Shown: positions 8,648 through 16,504, numbered from the stretch's first letter. The stretch: DNA of 22,634 nt from Erysipelotrichaceae bacterium (GCA_020026035.1 JAHHRC010000016.1:1-22634); one strand, 5' to 3'. Notes: generated by a model from the letters alone, not told the origin. Translations and numbers: made by a program.

Positions 8648-8667
8648 GGAAGCTAAGAGGTGAGACG

Positions 8668-9600
8668 ATGCGTAATTCAAATAACTTAGTAAGATTGTTT
8701 GTGTTCTTTGTGATTGGGGCGATTGTGCTTAATTTTTGGCCGTTTTTGATTGTTGGGGCGGTTTTGTTTGGACTTTTTACACATAGTAAGATGGAACAAG
8801 GAAAAGATGCTGCACGTAAGTATAAGAATCGCAATTTTAAATCTGGACGGACCCATTCCGATGCGGAAGTGGACTTGGTGAATGCGTATTTAAAATCGTA
8901 TTTCTCAAAGGGCAAGAAGAACTTACAGATGCGCAATGGAATCATGCTTGTGGTAAGAGGAATTCGCTATCGTTCTTTGGATGATTTAGATGTGTATAAG
9001 GACCATGTAAGAATTGGTTCGTTGTTGGATTATCGGATGAAGTATGGAGCTTCGTATAATCGGGTGTTTGATGACTTGTTGGATTTAGCGAATAATCGCT
9101 ATAAAGATGTGGTTGATGTAGAGATTGTGGAAAAGAAGACCGTTGAACAAGAAGAAGTGGTTGAGAAAGTAAATATCAATGATCAATACATTATGAAGAT
9201 TAATGAATTGAATATTGAGATTCCAGATAAAGATATTTCGAATATGTTGTATGAGACAACGGCATTATTGCGGCAGTTGGATTTGTATCAAACGAAGTTT
9301 AAGAAGGATATGAGTTCGTATTCGAAGTTGTATGAGTATTACTTACCGATGATTGTAAAGATCTTAGAGCAGTATGTGGTTTTGCAGGTTGCAAAACACG
9401 ATCCAAACTATCAAAAGACGGTTCAGAATGTAAATGATACGATTGGTTCCTTGAATGGGGCGATTCGTGATTTGATTGCCGATACGACAGATCAAGACTT
9501 TATGAACTTGTCGGCAGATATTACAACATTGGATACGCTTTTGAAGAAAGATGGCTTTGGATCTGGGATTCAAGTCAAAAAGATGGAAGATTTGCAATAA
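8668..9600 (+). CDS. XpaC-like (5-bromo-4-chloroindolyl phosphate hydrolysis family) membrane protein, copy 2
   Basis: This 310-residue paralogue of the preceding gene has the same plan. An N-terminal hairpin of two hydrophobic segments (about residues 5-35) is followed by a basic stretch, then RSLDDLDVYKDHVRIGSL, SYNRVFDDLLDLA, a C-terminal YYLPMIVKILEQY and LDTLLKKDGF near the end. It differs by an acidic, valine-rich insertion near residues 146-165 (VVDVEIVEKKTVEQEEVVEK) and a short C-terminal extension. AAGAGGTGAG precedes the ATG by a few bases. The two copies share blocks along their whole length, so this is an old tandem duplication rather than a recent copy. XpaC genes elsewhere often sit beside telA; no telA is seen here. 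Confidence 0.75.
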   Translation: MRNSNNLVRLFVFFVIGAIVLNFWPFLIVGAVLFGLFTHSKMEQGKDAARKYKNRNFKSGRTHSDAEVDLVNAYLKSYFSKGKKNLQMRNGIMLVVRGIRYRSLDDLDVYKDHVRIGSLLDYRMKYGASYNRVFDDLLDLANNRYKDVVDVEIVEKKTVEQEEVVEKVNINDQYIMKINELNIEIPDKDISNMLYETTALLRQLDLYQTKFKKDMSSYSKLYEYYLPMIVKILEQYVVLQVAKHDPNYQKTVQNVNDTIGSLNGAIRDLIADTTDQDFMNLSADITTLDTLLKKDGFGSGIQVKKMEDLQ

Positions 9601-9615
9601 TTTGGTGTATATGAG

Positions 9616-9644
9616 TTGCGTTTCGTTTTGATTTCGTTTAGTAT
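9616..9644 (+). promoter_or_regulatory. Candidate promoter for glcT-ptsG
   Basis: TTGCGT (9616-9621), a 17-base spacer and TAGTAT (9639-9644) lie just upstream of the RAT element, giving a leader of about 125 bases that holds the RAT and terminator. Both hexamers are imperfect, but spacing and position fit. Confidence 0.5.
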
Positions 9645-9672
9645 TACGTCGTAAAGTAAACGTTTTCATTGA

Positions 9673-9701
9673 AGATTGTGACTTGTAACGAAGGCAAGAC
9701 T
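9673..9701 (+). promoter_or_regulatory. RAT (ribonucleic antiterminator) element
   Basis: This 29-base element begins AGATTGTGACT and ends GGCAAGACT. It has the same length as the B. subtilis LicT/SacY-type RAT as I remember it (GGATTGT...GGCAAAACC), matching at about 19 of 29 positions, with the closing pair changed from G-C to A-T so pairing is kept. Its last six bases (9696-9701) are the first six of the terminator stem, so a bound antiterminator protein would block terminator folding. Confidence 0.88.
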
Positions 9702-9756
9702 GAGGAAAACAAAGATTTTGGCATTTTTATGCTACTCTTTGTGGTCTCAGTCTTTT
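9696..9756 (+). terminator. Conditional leader terminator under RAT control
   Basis: The outer stem AAGACTGAG (9696-9704) pairs with CTCAGTCTT (9746-9754). Inner stems CAAAGA/TCTTTG (9710-9715, 9736-9741) and GCAT/ATGC (9721-9724, 9729-9732) extend it into a long hairpin, followed by TTATTATT. It lies wholly between promoter and glcT, so it is a regulated attenuator rather than the end of the preceding gene. Confidence 0.88.
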
Positions 9757-9778
9757 ATTATTGTAGAGGAGGTGTGGT

Positions 9779-10618
9779 ATGGAACAGTTTGTGATTCTTC
9801 GCGTCATTAACAACAATGTTGTCTTGTCGGTAGATCATCGTGGTAATGAGGTGATTTTGAAGGGCAAGGGAATTGGCTTTCAGAAGAAAGTGGATGATGT
9901 TGTAAGTAAGGATGTTGTGGAAAAGGTATATGTGCTTTCGAATTCATCGAATAAGCGGATTCTTACTTATTTTGAAGAGATTCCGTTTGAGTTTTTTGAA
10001 CTTGTGGATGAATTGTTTGTGCGGGTATCGGATTCGTTGAGCTACGTTCCAAACCAAGATGCAGTGTTTTCTTTGGTTGACCATATTCACTTTGCGATTA
10101 AGCGATACAAGGAAAATCTTCTTTACAAGAATCCGTTATTACTTGAGATTAAGACGTATTATCCAAATGAGTTTCAAGCTGGTTTAGTGGCTTTGGACTT
10201 GATTGAGGAGAAGACGGGGGTGCGATTACCAGAAGATGAGGCGGGATTTATTGCCTTGCATTTTGTGAATACGAACCTTGGTATGCATATGGATGCGACA
10301 TATCTTATGACAGAGCTTTTAAAGGGTGTTATGGATGTTGTGGAAACCTATTATGGGATGCCACTTGTGGAAGGTAGTAATGATTATGTGCGGTTTATTA
10401 CGCATTTAAAGTTCTTTGGACAGCGTTTATTGAACAATTCGGATCATTTCAAGGATGAGGAGTTCTTGAGTAAGGTTGTAAAACAACGGTATCCGAAGGA
10501 GTACGCGTGTGCTTTGAAGGTGCAAGAGTATATTCTTGAAACATTTGATAAGCAGATTGGTAGTGAAGAAGTGACCTTCCTTGCCATTCATTTAGCGCGT
10601 TTGATGAAACGGTCATAA
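9779..10618 (+). CDS. glcT: BglG/GlcT-family transcriptional antiterminator
   Basis: This is an RNA-binding antiterminator controlled by PTS phosphorylation. The 279 residues hold the usual three parts: an N-terminal RNA-binding domain (about 1-60, with NNNVVLSVDHRGNEVILKGKG), PRD1 (about 70-172) and PRD2 (about 173-279). Candidate phosphorylated histidines stand at the usual places: H102/H104 and H161 (FIALHFVN) in PRD1, H209 (FITHLKFF) and H271 (FLAIHLARL) in PRD2. It starts behind GAGGAGGTG and is followed 13 bases later by ptsG, so its substrate signal is very probably PtsG. The RAT lies upstream of its own gene and none fits in the short gap to ptsG, implying that it autoregulates the whole operon. 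The symbol reflects the glucose-type partner; LicT is the alternative name. Confidence 0.93.
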   Translation: MEQFVILRVINNNVVLSVDHRGNEVILKGKGIGFQKKVDDVVSKDVVEKVYVLSNSSNKRILTYFEEIPFEFFELVDELFVRVSDSLSYVPNQDAVFSLVDHIHFAIKRYKENLLYKNPLLLEIKTYYPNEFQAGLVALDLIEEKTGVRLPEDEAGFIALHFVNTNLGMHMDATYLMTELLKGVMDVVETYYGMPLVEGSNDYVRFITHLKFFGQRLLNNSDHFKDEEFLSKVVKQRYPKEYACALKVQEYILETFDKQIGSEEVTFLAIHLARLMKRS

Positions 10619-10631
10619 GAGAGGAAATTGT

Positions 10632-12740
10632 ATGAAGAATAAGATTTTCGGAGTGCTTCAAAGAGTTGGTAGAAGTTTCATGTTGCCAATTGCGATTTTG
10701 CCAGTGGCAGGTCTTCTATTGGGTCTTGGGGCGTCCTTTACAAATCCAAATACGATTGAGATGTATCATCTTACATCGGTATTAGGTCCAGGTACATGGT
10801 TGCATGCATTGCTTACAATTATGTGTAATGTAGGTACAGCCATCTTTGCCAACTTGCCAATTATATTTGCCCTTGGGGTAGCGGTTGGTATGGCAAAGAA
10901 AGAGAAGGAGGTCGCAGCGCTTGCGGCGATGGTTGCCTTCTTTGTTATGCATGTAAGTATTAATGCGATGCTTGTCATCAATGGCTATATCCTTCCAAAT
11001 GGGGAAGTGGCTAGCTTTGTATTGCCAGGTACGATTGCGTCCGTGTGTGGGATTCAGTCTCTAGAAATGGGTGCCTTTGGTGGTATTCTTGTTGGTTTAG
11101 GGGTTGCGTCATTGCACAATAAGTATTACAAGATTGAGCTACCAAATGCCTTGAGTTTCTTTGGTGGTAGTCGCTTTGTGCCAATTGTTTCTACGATTGT
11201 GTACATGTTTGTGGGGATCTTGATGTTCTTTGCTTGGCCTTATGTACAAGCAGGAATCTTTGCCTTAGGAAACTTGATTGCTAAGGCTGGTTACTTTGGA
11301 ACATTCATGTTTGGTGTCATTAAGCGTGGTTTGATTCCATTTGGATTACACCATGTGTTCTATGTGCCATTCTGGCAAACAGCCCTTGGTGGTACGATGG
11401 AAGTTGCTGGAGAAACAGTTGTTGGAGCGCAGAATATTATCTTTGCCCAGATTGCAGATCCAAATACTGTCCACTTTGCAAGTTCGGCTACGAAGTATTT
11501 CACTGGGGAATATATCTTTATGATGTTTGGTTTACCTGGTGCTGCCTTAGCGATGTATCAATGTGCTAGACCTGAAAAGAAGAAGGCAGCTGGTGGGTTG
11601 TTGTTCTCAGCGGCGTTGACTTCGATTTTAACGGGTATTACCGAACCAATTGAATTTTCATTCTTATTTGTTGCGCCAATGTTGTTTGGTGTACAGGTTG
11701 TATTAGCGGCTTCATGTTATGCACTTGCTGAGATTTTGAACATTACCATTGGTTTAACATTCTCTGGTGGTTTGATTGACTTTATCTTGTTTGGTGTATT
11801 ACAAGGAAATGCGAAGACAAACTGGGTGATGTTACTGGTGTGTGGGGTTGTGTACTTCTTCCTATACTATGCGATCTTTAAGTATTTGATTGTGAAGTAT
11901 AACTTCAAAACTCCTGGTAGAGAAGCCGATGATGAAGAAACGAAGCTTTATACAAAGGCCGACTACAAGGCTAAGAAAGAAAATGGCGAAGACGCATTGT
12001 CTTCTACAATTACCGAAGGTCTTGGAGGGCATTTGAATATTGAAGATGTGGATTCATGTGCAACGCGTTTACGTGTTACGGTTAAGGATGCAAGTCTTGT
12101 AAACCAAGGAATGTTAAAGGCTACGGGTTGTAGTGGTGTTGTTGTGAATGGAAACGGGGTTCAAGTCATTTATGGGCCAAAGGTTTCTGTGATTAAGTCG
12201 AATTTAGAAGAGTATTTGGGTTCTTCTATGCATGTTGCAAGTGTCCAACATGAAATCATGGAAGAAGAAAAGGAATTAAAGAAGAAACAAGTAGAGATGA
12301 ACTTACATGCACCTCTTATTGGAGAAGTATTGCCATTAGAGGCAGTAGAAGATGGGGTATTTAGTTCGAAGATGTTAGGAGAAGGGTGTGCAATTGAACC
12401 TACAGAAGGGAAATTGCTTGCACCAATGGATGGTACAGTGAGTATGATTTTCCATACGAAACATGCCATTGGCCTAAATTGCAATGGAATGGAGATCTTA
12501 TTGCATATGGGCATTGATACGGTACAGTTGAATGGGCAATTCTTTGATGTCAAAGTCAGTGAAGGGCAAGTGGTAAAACAAGGAGAGCTACTTGCAGAGT
12601 TTGATATGGAAGAAATCAAGAAGGCTGGATATCGTATGATTACACCGATGATTGTGACAAATACGGCGGACTTTGAAGAAGTGAAGCTTGTTGGAAGTGG
12701 ACAAGTAAGCGAAAAAGACGTTGTAGTTGTTGTAAAGTAA
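10632..12740 (+). CDS. ptsG: PTS glucose-type permease EIICBA
   Basis: This membrane permease imports and phosphorylates a sugar, most likely glucose to glucose-6-phosphate, using phosphate from HPr. The 702 residues run in the order IIC, IIB, IIA. IIC (about 1-425) has many membrane segments and the family signature GITEPIEFSFLFVAP (335-349), plus FSGGLIDFILFG (377-388). IIB (about 450-530) has the phosphocysteine C476 in DSCATRLRV. IIA (about 560-702) has H611 (TKHAIGL) and the phosphohistidine H625 in LLHMGID. The linker after IIC contains KTPGRE, as in PtsG. Specificity for glucose rather than a related sugar (maltose, glucosamine) is an inference from similarity and from the GlcT-type regulator. 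Confidence 0.94.
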   Translation: MKNKIFGVLQRVGRSFMLPIAILPVAGLLLGLGASFTNPNTIEMYHLTSVLGPGTWLHALLTIMCNVGTAIFANLPIIFALGVAVGMAKKEKEVAALAAMVAFFVMHVSINAMLVINGYILPNGEVASFVLPGTIASVCGIQSLEMGAFGGILVGLGVASLHNKYYKIELPNALSFFGGSRFVPIVSTIVYMFVGILMFFAWPYVQAGIFALGNLIAKAGYFGTFMFGVIKRGLIPFGLHHVFYVPFWQTALGGTMEVAGETVVGAQNIIFAQIADPNTVHFASSATKYFTGEYIFMMFGLPGAALAMYQCARPEKKKAAGGLLFSAALTSILTGITEPIEFSFLFVAPMLFGVQVVLAASCYALAEILNITIGLTFSGGLIDFILFGVLQGNAKTNWVMLLVCGVVYFFLYYAIFKYLIVKYNFKTPGREADDEETKLYTKADYKAKKENGEDALSSTITEGLGGHLNIEDVDSCATRLRVTVKDASLVNQGMLKATGCSGVVVNGNGVQVIYGPKVSVIKSNLEEYLGSSMHVASVQHEIMEEEKELKKKQVEMNLHAPLIGEVLPLEAVEDGVFSSKMLGEGCAIEPTEGKLLAPMDGTVSMIFHTKHAIGLNCNGMEILLHMGIDTVQLNGQFFDVKVSEGQVVKQGELLAEFDMEEIKKAGYRMITPMIVTNTADFEEVKLVGSGQVSEKDVVVVVK

Positions 12741-12746
12741 GAAAGA

Positions 12747-12781
12747 AACGAATCTTTTGAGGAATCGAAAGGTTCGTTTTT
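12747..12781 (+). terminator. Intrinsic terminator after ptsG
   Basis: An 11-bp stem AACGAATCTTT/AAAGGTTCGTT (one G-U pair) with a 10-base loop ends in a T-run, 6 bases after the ptsG stop. Confidence 0.9.
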
Positions 12782-12793
12782 ATCGTATATAAT
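12765..12793 (+). promoter_or_regulatory. Candidate promoter for the AAA+ gene
   Basis: TATAAT (12788-12793) is perfect. The best -35 at 17 bases is TCGAAA (12765-12770), which sits inside the ptsG terminator loop and 3' arm. The -10 is 26 bases before the ATG. Confidence 0.5.
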
Positions 12794-12819
12794 AGAGTGT
12801 AAGATTAGAGGGTTTTGAT

Positions 12820-14802
12820 ATGAAGAAAGATCGTATTACAGAAGAAAAAGAACGTTTGATGAAAGAGGTGCTTGGCAAGCCTCGTAGTTATGAAAAAGAT
12901 GTAAAGTCGGATGTTTGTTTAGAGATGAATGATCGAAGCTATGATGATGGGTTAAAGGCGGTTCAAAAGATCCTTCAGAAGCAAAATGAAGAATTGAAGG
13001 AATTGGATGAAACGCGTAAGAAGGCAAATAGTGATATGGAACAATTCCAGAAAGAGATTGCTAAAGATTTTGGCAAGCCTGTTCTTGTGGATGAAAAAGA
13101 TAAGTTTGATCTTCTTAAAACACAACTCAAAGAGGAACTGGTTGGCCAAGATGAAGCTTTGGATCAATTGGTAGATGCGATGCGTCGTCCATTTGTCATG
13201 CAAGAGGGCATGGATGGTGTGTTGAACGTGATGGTGCTAGACGGTCCGGTTGGAACGGGTCGACATAAGGCGTTAGAAAGCGTTGTGTCACATATGTATG
13301 ATGTTCAGCTTTTGAAACATCGAAGTGTTTCTTTGATTGATTTGTCATTGTACCAATCATCGAGTCAAGAGAGTATTTTCTTACAGGATTTATACCAAGC
13401 ACTTGTTGGTGAGAGTGATGTTGTGGTGTTTGAAAACTATGAGACAGGGTTTGCGCCGATTTTAAGAATGGTTGCGGATTTGGTGAATGATGGAACGGTG
13501 CAACTGAATAAACGTTATGTCTTGAATAAGGGCATGCTTGTGGAAAACCAGACGGGTCTTTTGAAACAAGTGGTGGATCATTTGTCTTTGAAGGGCAAGT
13601 ATATTGTCTTTTTGACAAACAATGGTACAAGAAGTATTCAGGATGCCTTTGGTGCGACGGTGTTGTATCGAGTGTTGGATGTAATACGGTTTGAAGCCTT
13701 TGATGAAGCGTCATTGCGTAAGCTTGTGGAAATGGCGTTAGATGGCTTAGTTGTAAAGTGTAAGAACCAATTGCAGATGGAGATTGTGGTTGAAGAATCA
13801 TTGCTTGAATATGTGTTGAAACATTGTGATAAGAGTTTAGGAAGAAATGCGATTGATGAAATGGTGTATGCGTTCTTTGTGACGATTTCCGAAGCGAAGC
13901 TAAAGTTGAATGCGAATACGATGCGGTTGTTTGTCGAAGATGGAATTGCGGTTGGTGAGTCTTGTGGAACGGTTGTACGGTTATTGAAAGAAAAGAATTC
14001 ACAAGAAGAGATTGCAGCGATTCAAAAAGAGTTGGATCAAATCATTGGCTTACAAGAAGTGAAAGAATATATGCAATCGATTCAATCGTATGTAACGATG
14101 CAGAATAAGCGTAAGGCGATGGGTCTTAAGACGATGGAAATGAGTCGGCATATGATCTTTACAGGAAATCCTGGTACCGGCAAGACAACGATTGCTAGAC
14201 TTCTTGCACGGTATATGAAGGCGATTGGTGCGTTGAGTAAAGGGCAACTTGTTGAAGTGACCCGGAAAGACTTAGTGGCGCAATATGTTGGGCAAACGGC
14301 TCCACTTACAATGTCGGTATTGAAGTCGAGTCTTGGTGGTGTGTTGTTTATTGATGAGGCGTATGGGTTGTATCGAGGCAAAGAGGATCATTTTGGGTTA
14401 GAGTGCATTGATACGATTGTAAAGGCTATGGAAGACTACCGGGAGGATTTGATTGTCATTCTTGCTGGGTATGAAGATGAGATGGATACGTTCTTAACGG
14501 CCAATTCGGGTTTGAAGTCACGGTTCTCCAATGTGATGCATTTTAGTGACTTTAGTGGAACTGAGTTGTTTGAGATTGCTAGTTTACAGGCGAAGAAGGC
14601 AGGATACGTGATTGATGATGGGGCTAAGGAGAGTCTTGTGGCGTATTTTGATTCTGTGCAACAAAGTCATGCCAAAGATGCTGGAAATGGGCGTTTTGCT
14701 CGAAATGTTGTAGAGGAAGCGATTTTAAAACAATCGATGCGTGTGATGAATGCGGATTCTAGTTCGTTGGAAGTGTTGTTGTTAGAAGATTTTTCGTTGT
14801 AG
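12820..14802 (+). CDS. Two-module AAA+ protein: degenerate Clp-like module plus SpoVK/CbbX-type ATPase
   Basis: This 660-residue protein joins three parts. Residues 1-105 are charged and helical, probably coiled coil. Residues about 106-375 follow a Clp/Hsp100-like AAA layout (LVGQDEALDQLVDAMRRPF) but the P-loop reads GPVGTGRHK (142-150), with Arg-His where Lys-Thr is expected, and the Walker B-like strand VVVFENYE (201-208) lacks the Asp-Glu pair. Residues about 400-660 are an intact SpoVK/CbbX-type AAA: IIGLQEVK (408-415), Walker A GNPGTGKT (449-456), Walker B GVLFIDEA (507-514), ILAGYEDEM, a likely arginine finger R568 in LKSRFSNVMHF, and sensor-2 GNGRFARNV (622-630). The family remodels protein complexes as ring oligomers; the client here is unknown. 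It is a single-gene unit between terminators. Confidence 0.88.
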   Translation: MKKDRITEEKERLMKEVLGKPRSYEKDVKSDVCLEMNDRSYDDGLKAVQKILQKQNEELKELDETRKKANSDMEQFQKEIAKDFGKPVLVDEKDKFDLLKTQLKEELVGQDEALDQLVDAMRRPFVMQEGMDGVLNVMVLDGPVGTGRHKALESVVSHMYDVQLLKHRSVSLIDLSLYQSSSQESIFLQDLYQALVGESDVVVFENYETGFAPILRMVADLVNDGTVQLNKRYVLNKGMLVENQTGLLKQVVDHLSLKGKYIVFLTNNGTRSIQDAFGATVLYRVLDVIRFEAFDEASLRKLVEMALDGLVVKCKNQLQMEIVVEESLLEYVLKHCDKSLGRNAIDEMVYAFFVTISEAKLKLNANTMRLFVEDGIAVGESCGTVVRLLKEKNSQEEIAAIQKELDQIIGLQEVKEYMQSIQSYVTMQNKRKAMGLKTMEMSRHMIFTGNPGTGKTTIARLLARYMKAIGALSKGQLVEVTRKDLVAQYVGQTAPLTMSVLKSSLGGVLFIDEAYGLYRGKEDHFGLECIDTIVKAMEDYREDLIVILAGYEDEMDTFLTANSGLKSRFSNVMHFSDFSGTELFEIASLQAKKAGYVIDDGAKESLVAYFDSVQQSHAKDAGNGRFARNVVEEAILKQSMRVMNADSSSLEVLLLEDFSL

Positions 14803-14807
14803 TTTGT

Positions 14808-14849
14808 AACCATTGAAAGGATGTTTCTTGCATTGTTTCAATGGTTTTT
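14808..14849 (+). terminator. Intrinsic terminator after the AAA+ gene
   Basis: A perfect 11-bp stem AACCATTGAAA/TTTCAATGGTT encloses a 17-base loop and is followed by TTT and C. It starts 6 bases after the stop codon. Confidence 0.88.
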
Positions 14850-14894
14850 CTATATATTGTTTTGTTGTTTTTTAGAAATTAGGGTGGATTTTTA

Positions 14895-14939
14895 TTGAGA
14901 ATCTGCGAAAATGTATGAGTATATACACATTGATTCTTA
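14895..14939 (+). promoter_or_regulatory. Putative promoter and nested dyad upstream of cpsC
   Basis: TTGAGA (14895-14900) and TATATA (14920-14925, 19-base spacing) form a loose promoter match. Over it lies a nested dyad: TGAGAATC (14896-14903) with GATTCTTA (14932-14939), one mismatch or G-U pair, enclosing TGTAT (14912-14916) with ATACA (14923-14927). It could be an operator or, if transcription starts upstream, an RNA hairpin. The remaining 14940-14988 leader is purine-rich with no other clear element. Confidence 0.35.
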
Positions 14940-14988
14940 GGGGGTTTCATTGTGTTTTAGGGTAATTAAGTGTTAGGGAAGGGATATC

Positions 14989-15762
14989 ATGGTAGAAAAT
15001 ACAAATCGAAAAGATGCGGCGGATGAAGAGATTGAGATTGATTTAGTTCCGCTGATGTATGCAATTTTGAATCATTTATGGATTTTGATTTTGGAATCTT
15101 TGGTGGTTGGTGTTGTGGCGTATTTTGTTTTATTTGCGACGAATGTTCCACAATATGCATCGAAGTTCCATGTGTATGTAAATAACCGTACGAATAATTC
15201 GTCGGCTGAGGTTTTAACAAGTGGAGATATTACGGCTTCACAATCGTTGGCAAAGACATATACGACGATTCTTTCCAGTGAGCCACTTGTGATGCAAGCG
15301 GCGGAAAAGTCAGGGATTTCAAGTCGTACCGTAGAACGTCTTGAGAAGAAGTCGAAGGATGTTTTGAGTGTTGAAAATGTACAGGGGACAGAAATTATTC
15401 TTGTGTCGGTTGTCTTGCCGGATGCGCAAGAGGCGTTTGCCTTAGCAAGTGCGATGGCGCATGTTGGTCCGAAATACTTAGAGGATATTGTTGAGGGGTC
15501 TTCGATGAAGATTATTGACTATCCAAAGTTAGCGAGTAAGGCAGAACCGAGTGGGATTATGAAGAAGACGATGATTTCTTCGATTCTTGCGTTCTTGTTG
15601 GGTGCGGTTGTTGTTTGTGTGATGGATTTACGGAATACAGCAATTCGCAGTGAGAAGGACTTACGGGATCGTTTCGATATTCCGGTATTGGCGGTTGTAC
15701 CAAATGTGCAAGAGAGTTATAACGTGAAGACGGCGAAGCATTATGCGACGTATGGAGGTTAA
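14989..15762 (+). CDS. cpsC: Polysaccharide co-polymerase / kinase modulator (Wzz, CpsC/YveK type)
   Basis: This membrane protein of the Wzz family sets polysaccharide chain length and, in Gram-positive bacteria, activates the partner tyrosine kinase through its cytoplasmic tail. The 257 residues have a short cytoplasmic N-terminus, one membrane segment (about 24-50), an extracellular helical region (SQSLAKTYTTILSS, EIILVSVVLPDAQEA), a second membrane segment (about 193-212, ISSILAFLLGAVVVCVMD) and a C-terminal tail with SEKDLRDRFDIPVLAVVPN, typical of the family. The ribosome site is GAAGGGATATC just before the ATG. It ends one base before the cpsD start codon, so the pair is co-translated. 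Confidence 0.9.
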   Translation: MVENTNRKDAADEEIEIDLVPLMYAILNHLWILILESLVVGVVAYFVLFATNVPQYASKFHVYVNNRTNNSSAEVLTSGDITASQSLAKTYTTILSSEPLVMQAAEKSGISSRTVERLEKKSKDVLSVENVQGTEIILVSVVLPDAQEAFALASAMAHVGPKYLEDIVEGSSMKIIDYPKLASKAEPSGIMKKTMISSILAFLLGAVVVCVMDLRNTAIRSEKDLRDRFDIPVLAVVPNVQESYNVKTAKHYATYGG

Positions 15763-15763
15763 T

Positions 15764-16477
15764 ATGGCGAAAAGTAAGAAAAGAGTACAACGTATTAATT
15801 GGGCGCAAATGCTTTTGACAGAGAAGTCGCCTTGGGTGATTCAGGAAGCGTATCGAGAATTACGTACGAATATTATGTTTTCTTTACCTGGAGATGGTTG
15901 TAAGGTCATTGGTGTAACTTCACCTGATCGTAGTGCTGGTAAGTCGTTGAATAGTATTAACTTAGCTTCAAGTCTTCATGAGGCGGGGAAACGTGTGTTG
16001 TTAATGGATTGTGACTTACGGTTGCCTACGGTGCATAGTAAGATGGGCTTGAAACAAGAGCCTGGATTTACGAATTATTTGGCCGATAGTAGTATGAGTA
16101 TCAATTCGGTGATTGGTTCGGTTGTAAGTCTTGGTGGTTTGCATGTGATTACGGCAGGGTTGTTAATGGCAGATCCAACGCGTCTTTTGATGAGTGAAAA
16201 GGTACGAGAAACACTTGTAGAGTTGAAGTCGTACTATGATTACATTGTGATTGATTTACCACCAGTGAATATGGTGACCGATGCGTTATTGTTGGCAGAT
16301 ATGATTGATGGGTATTTGTTGGTGATTCGTCATGAAGTGACACAACGGAAGTCGATTGAAGAGGCGTTGAATAAGTTTAGCTTTGCGAAAAATGCGGAGA
16401 TTCTTGGGTTTGTATACAATGATGTTTCGATTCAAGCAAAGGCAAAAGGAGCCTATACATACGGGCAATATAAGTGA
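15764..16477 (+). CDS. cpsD: Tyrosine-protein kinase (BY-kinase, CpsD/CapB/YwqD type)
   Basis: This is the cytoplasmic ATPase partner of CpsC, a bacterial tyrosine kinase that phosphorylates its own C-terminal tyrosines. In 237 residues it shows EAYRELRTNI (28-37), Walker A TSPDRSAGKS (52-61, K60), Walker A' VLLMDCDLRLP (78-88, D82) and Walker B IVIDLPPV (161-168, D164). The tail KGAYTYGQYK has only three tyrosines (Y231, Y233, Y236), a short cluster for this family. The Walker A' and B motifs vary slightly from the usual DADLRRP and DTPP. I chose the ATG at 15764 because GGAGG lies 5 bases upstream; the in-frame ATGs at 15743 and 15752 lie inside cpsC without that spacing. Confidence 0.92.
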   Translation: MAKSKKRVQRINWAQMLLTEKSPWVIQEAYRELRTNIMFSLPGDGCKVIGVTSPDRSAGKSLNSINLASSLHEAGKRVLLMDCDLRLPTVHSKMGLKQEPGFTNYLADSSMSINSVIGSVVSLGGLHVITAGLLMADPTRLLMSEKVRETLVELKSYYDYIVIDLPPVNMVTDALLLADMIDGYLLVIRHEVTQRKSIEEALNKFSFAKNAEILGFVYNDVSIQAKAKGAYTYGQYK

Positions 16478-16480
16478 TTT

Positions 16481-16504
16481 AAGCAGCATGCAGTGCTGCT
16501 TTTT
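16481..16504 (+). terminator. Intrinsic terminator after cpsD
   Basis: A perfect 8-bp stem AAGCAGCA/TGCTGCTT with a TGCAG loop runs into TTTT. It ends the two-gene cpsC-cpsD unit; no further exopolysaccharide gene follows. Confidence 0.9.

Noticed and set aside
12170..12619. 149-codon minus-strand open frame within ptsG
   Set aside because: It lies antisense to the IIB and IIA domains, whose motifs are intact. The product is Ser/Cys-rich without a recognisable family.
13196..14002. 268-codon open frame on the minus strand inside the AAA+ gene
   Set aside because: It is antisense to a gene with clear AAA+ motifs, its product is a low-complexity mix rich in Ser, His, Pro and Gln, and it has no ribosome site. 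It arises from the strand's codon bias.
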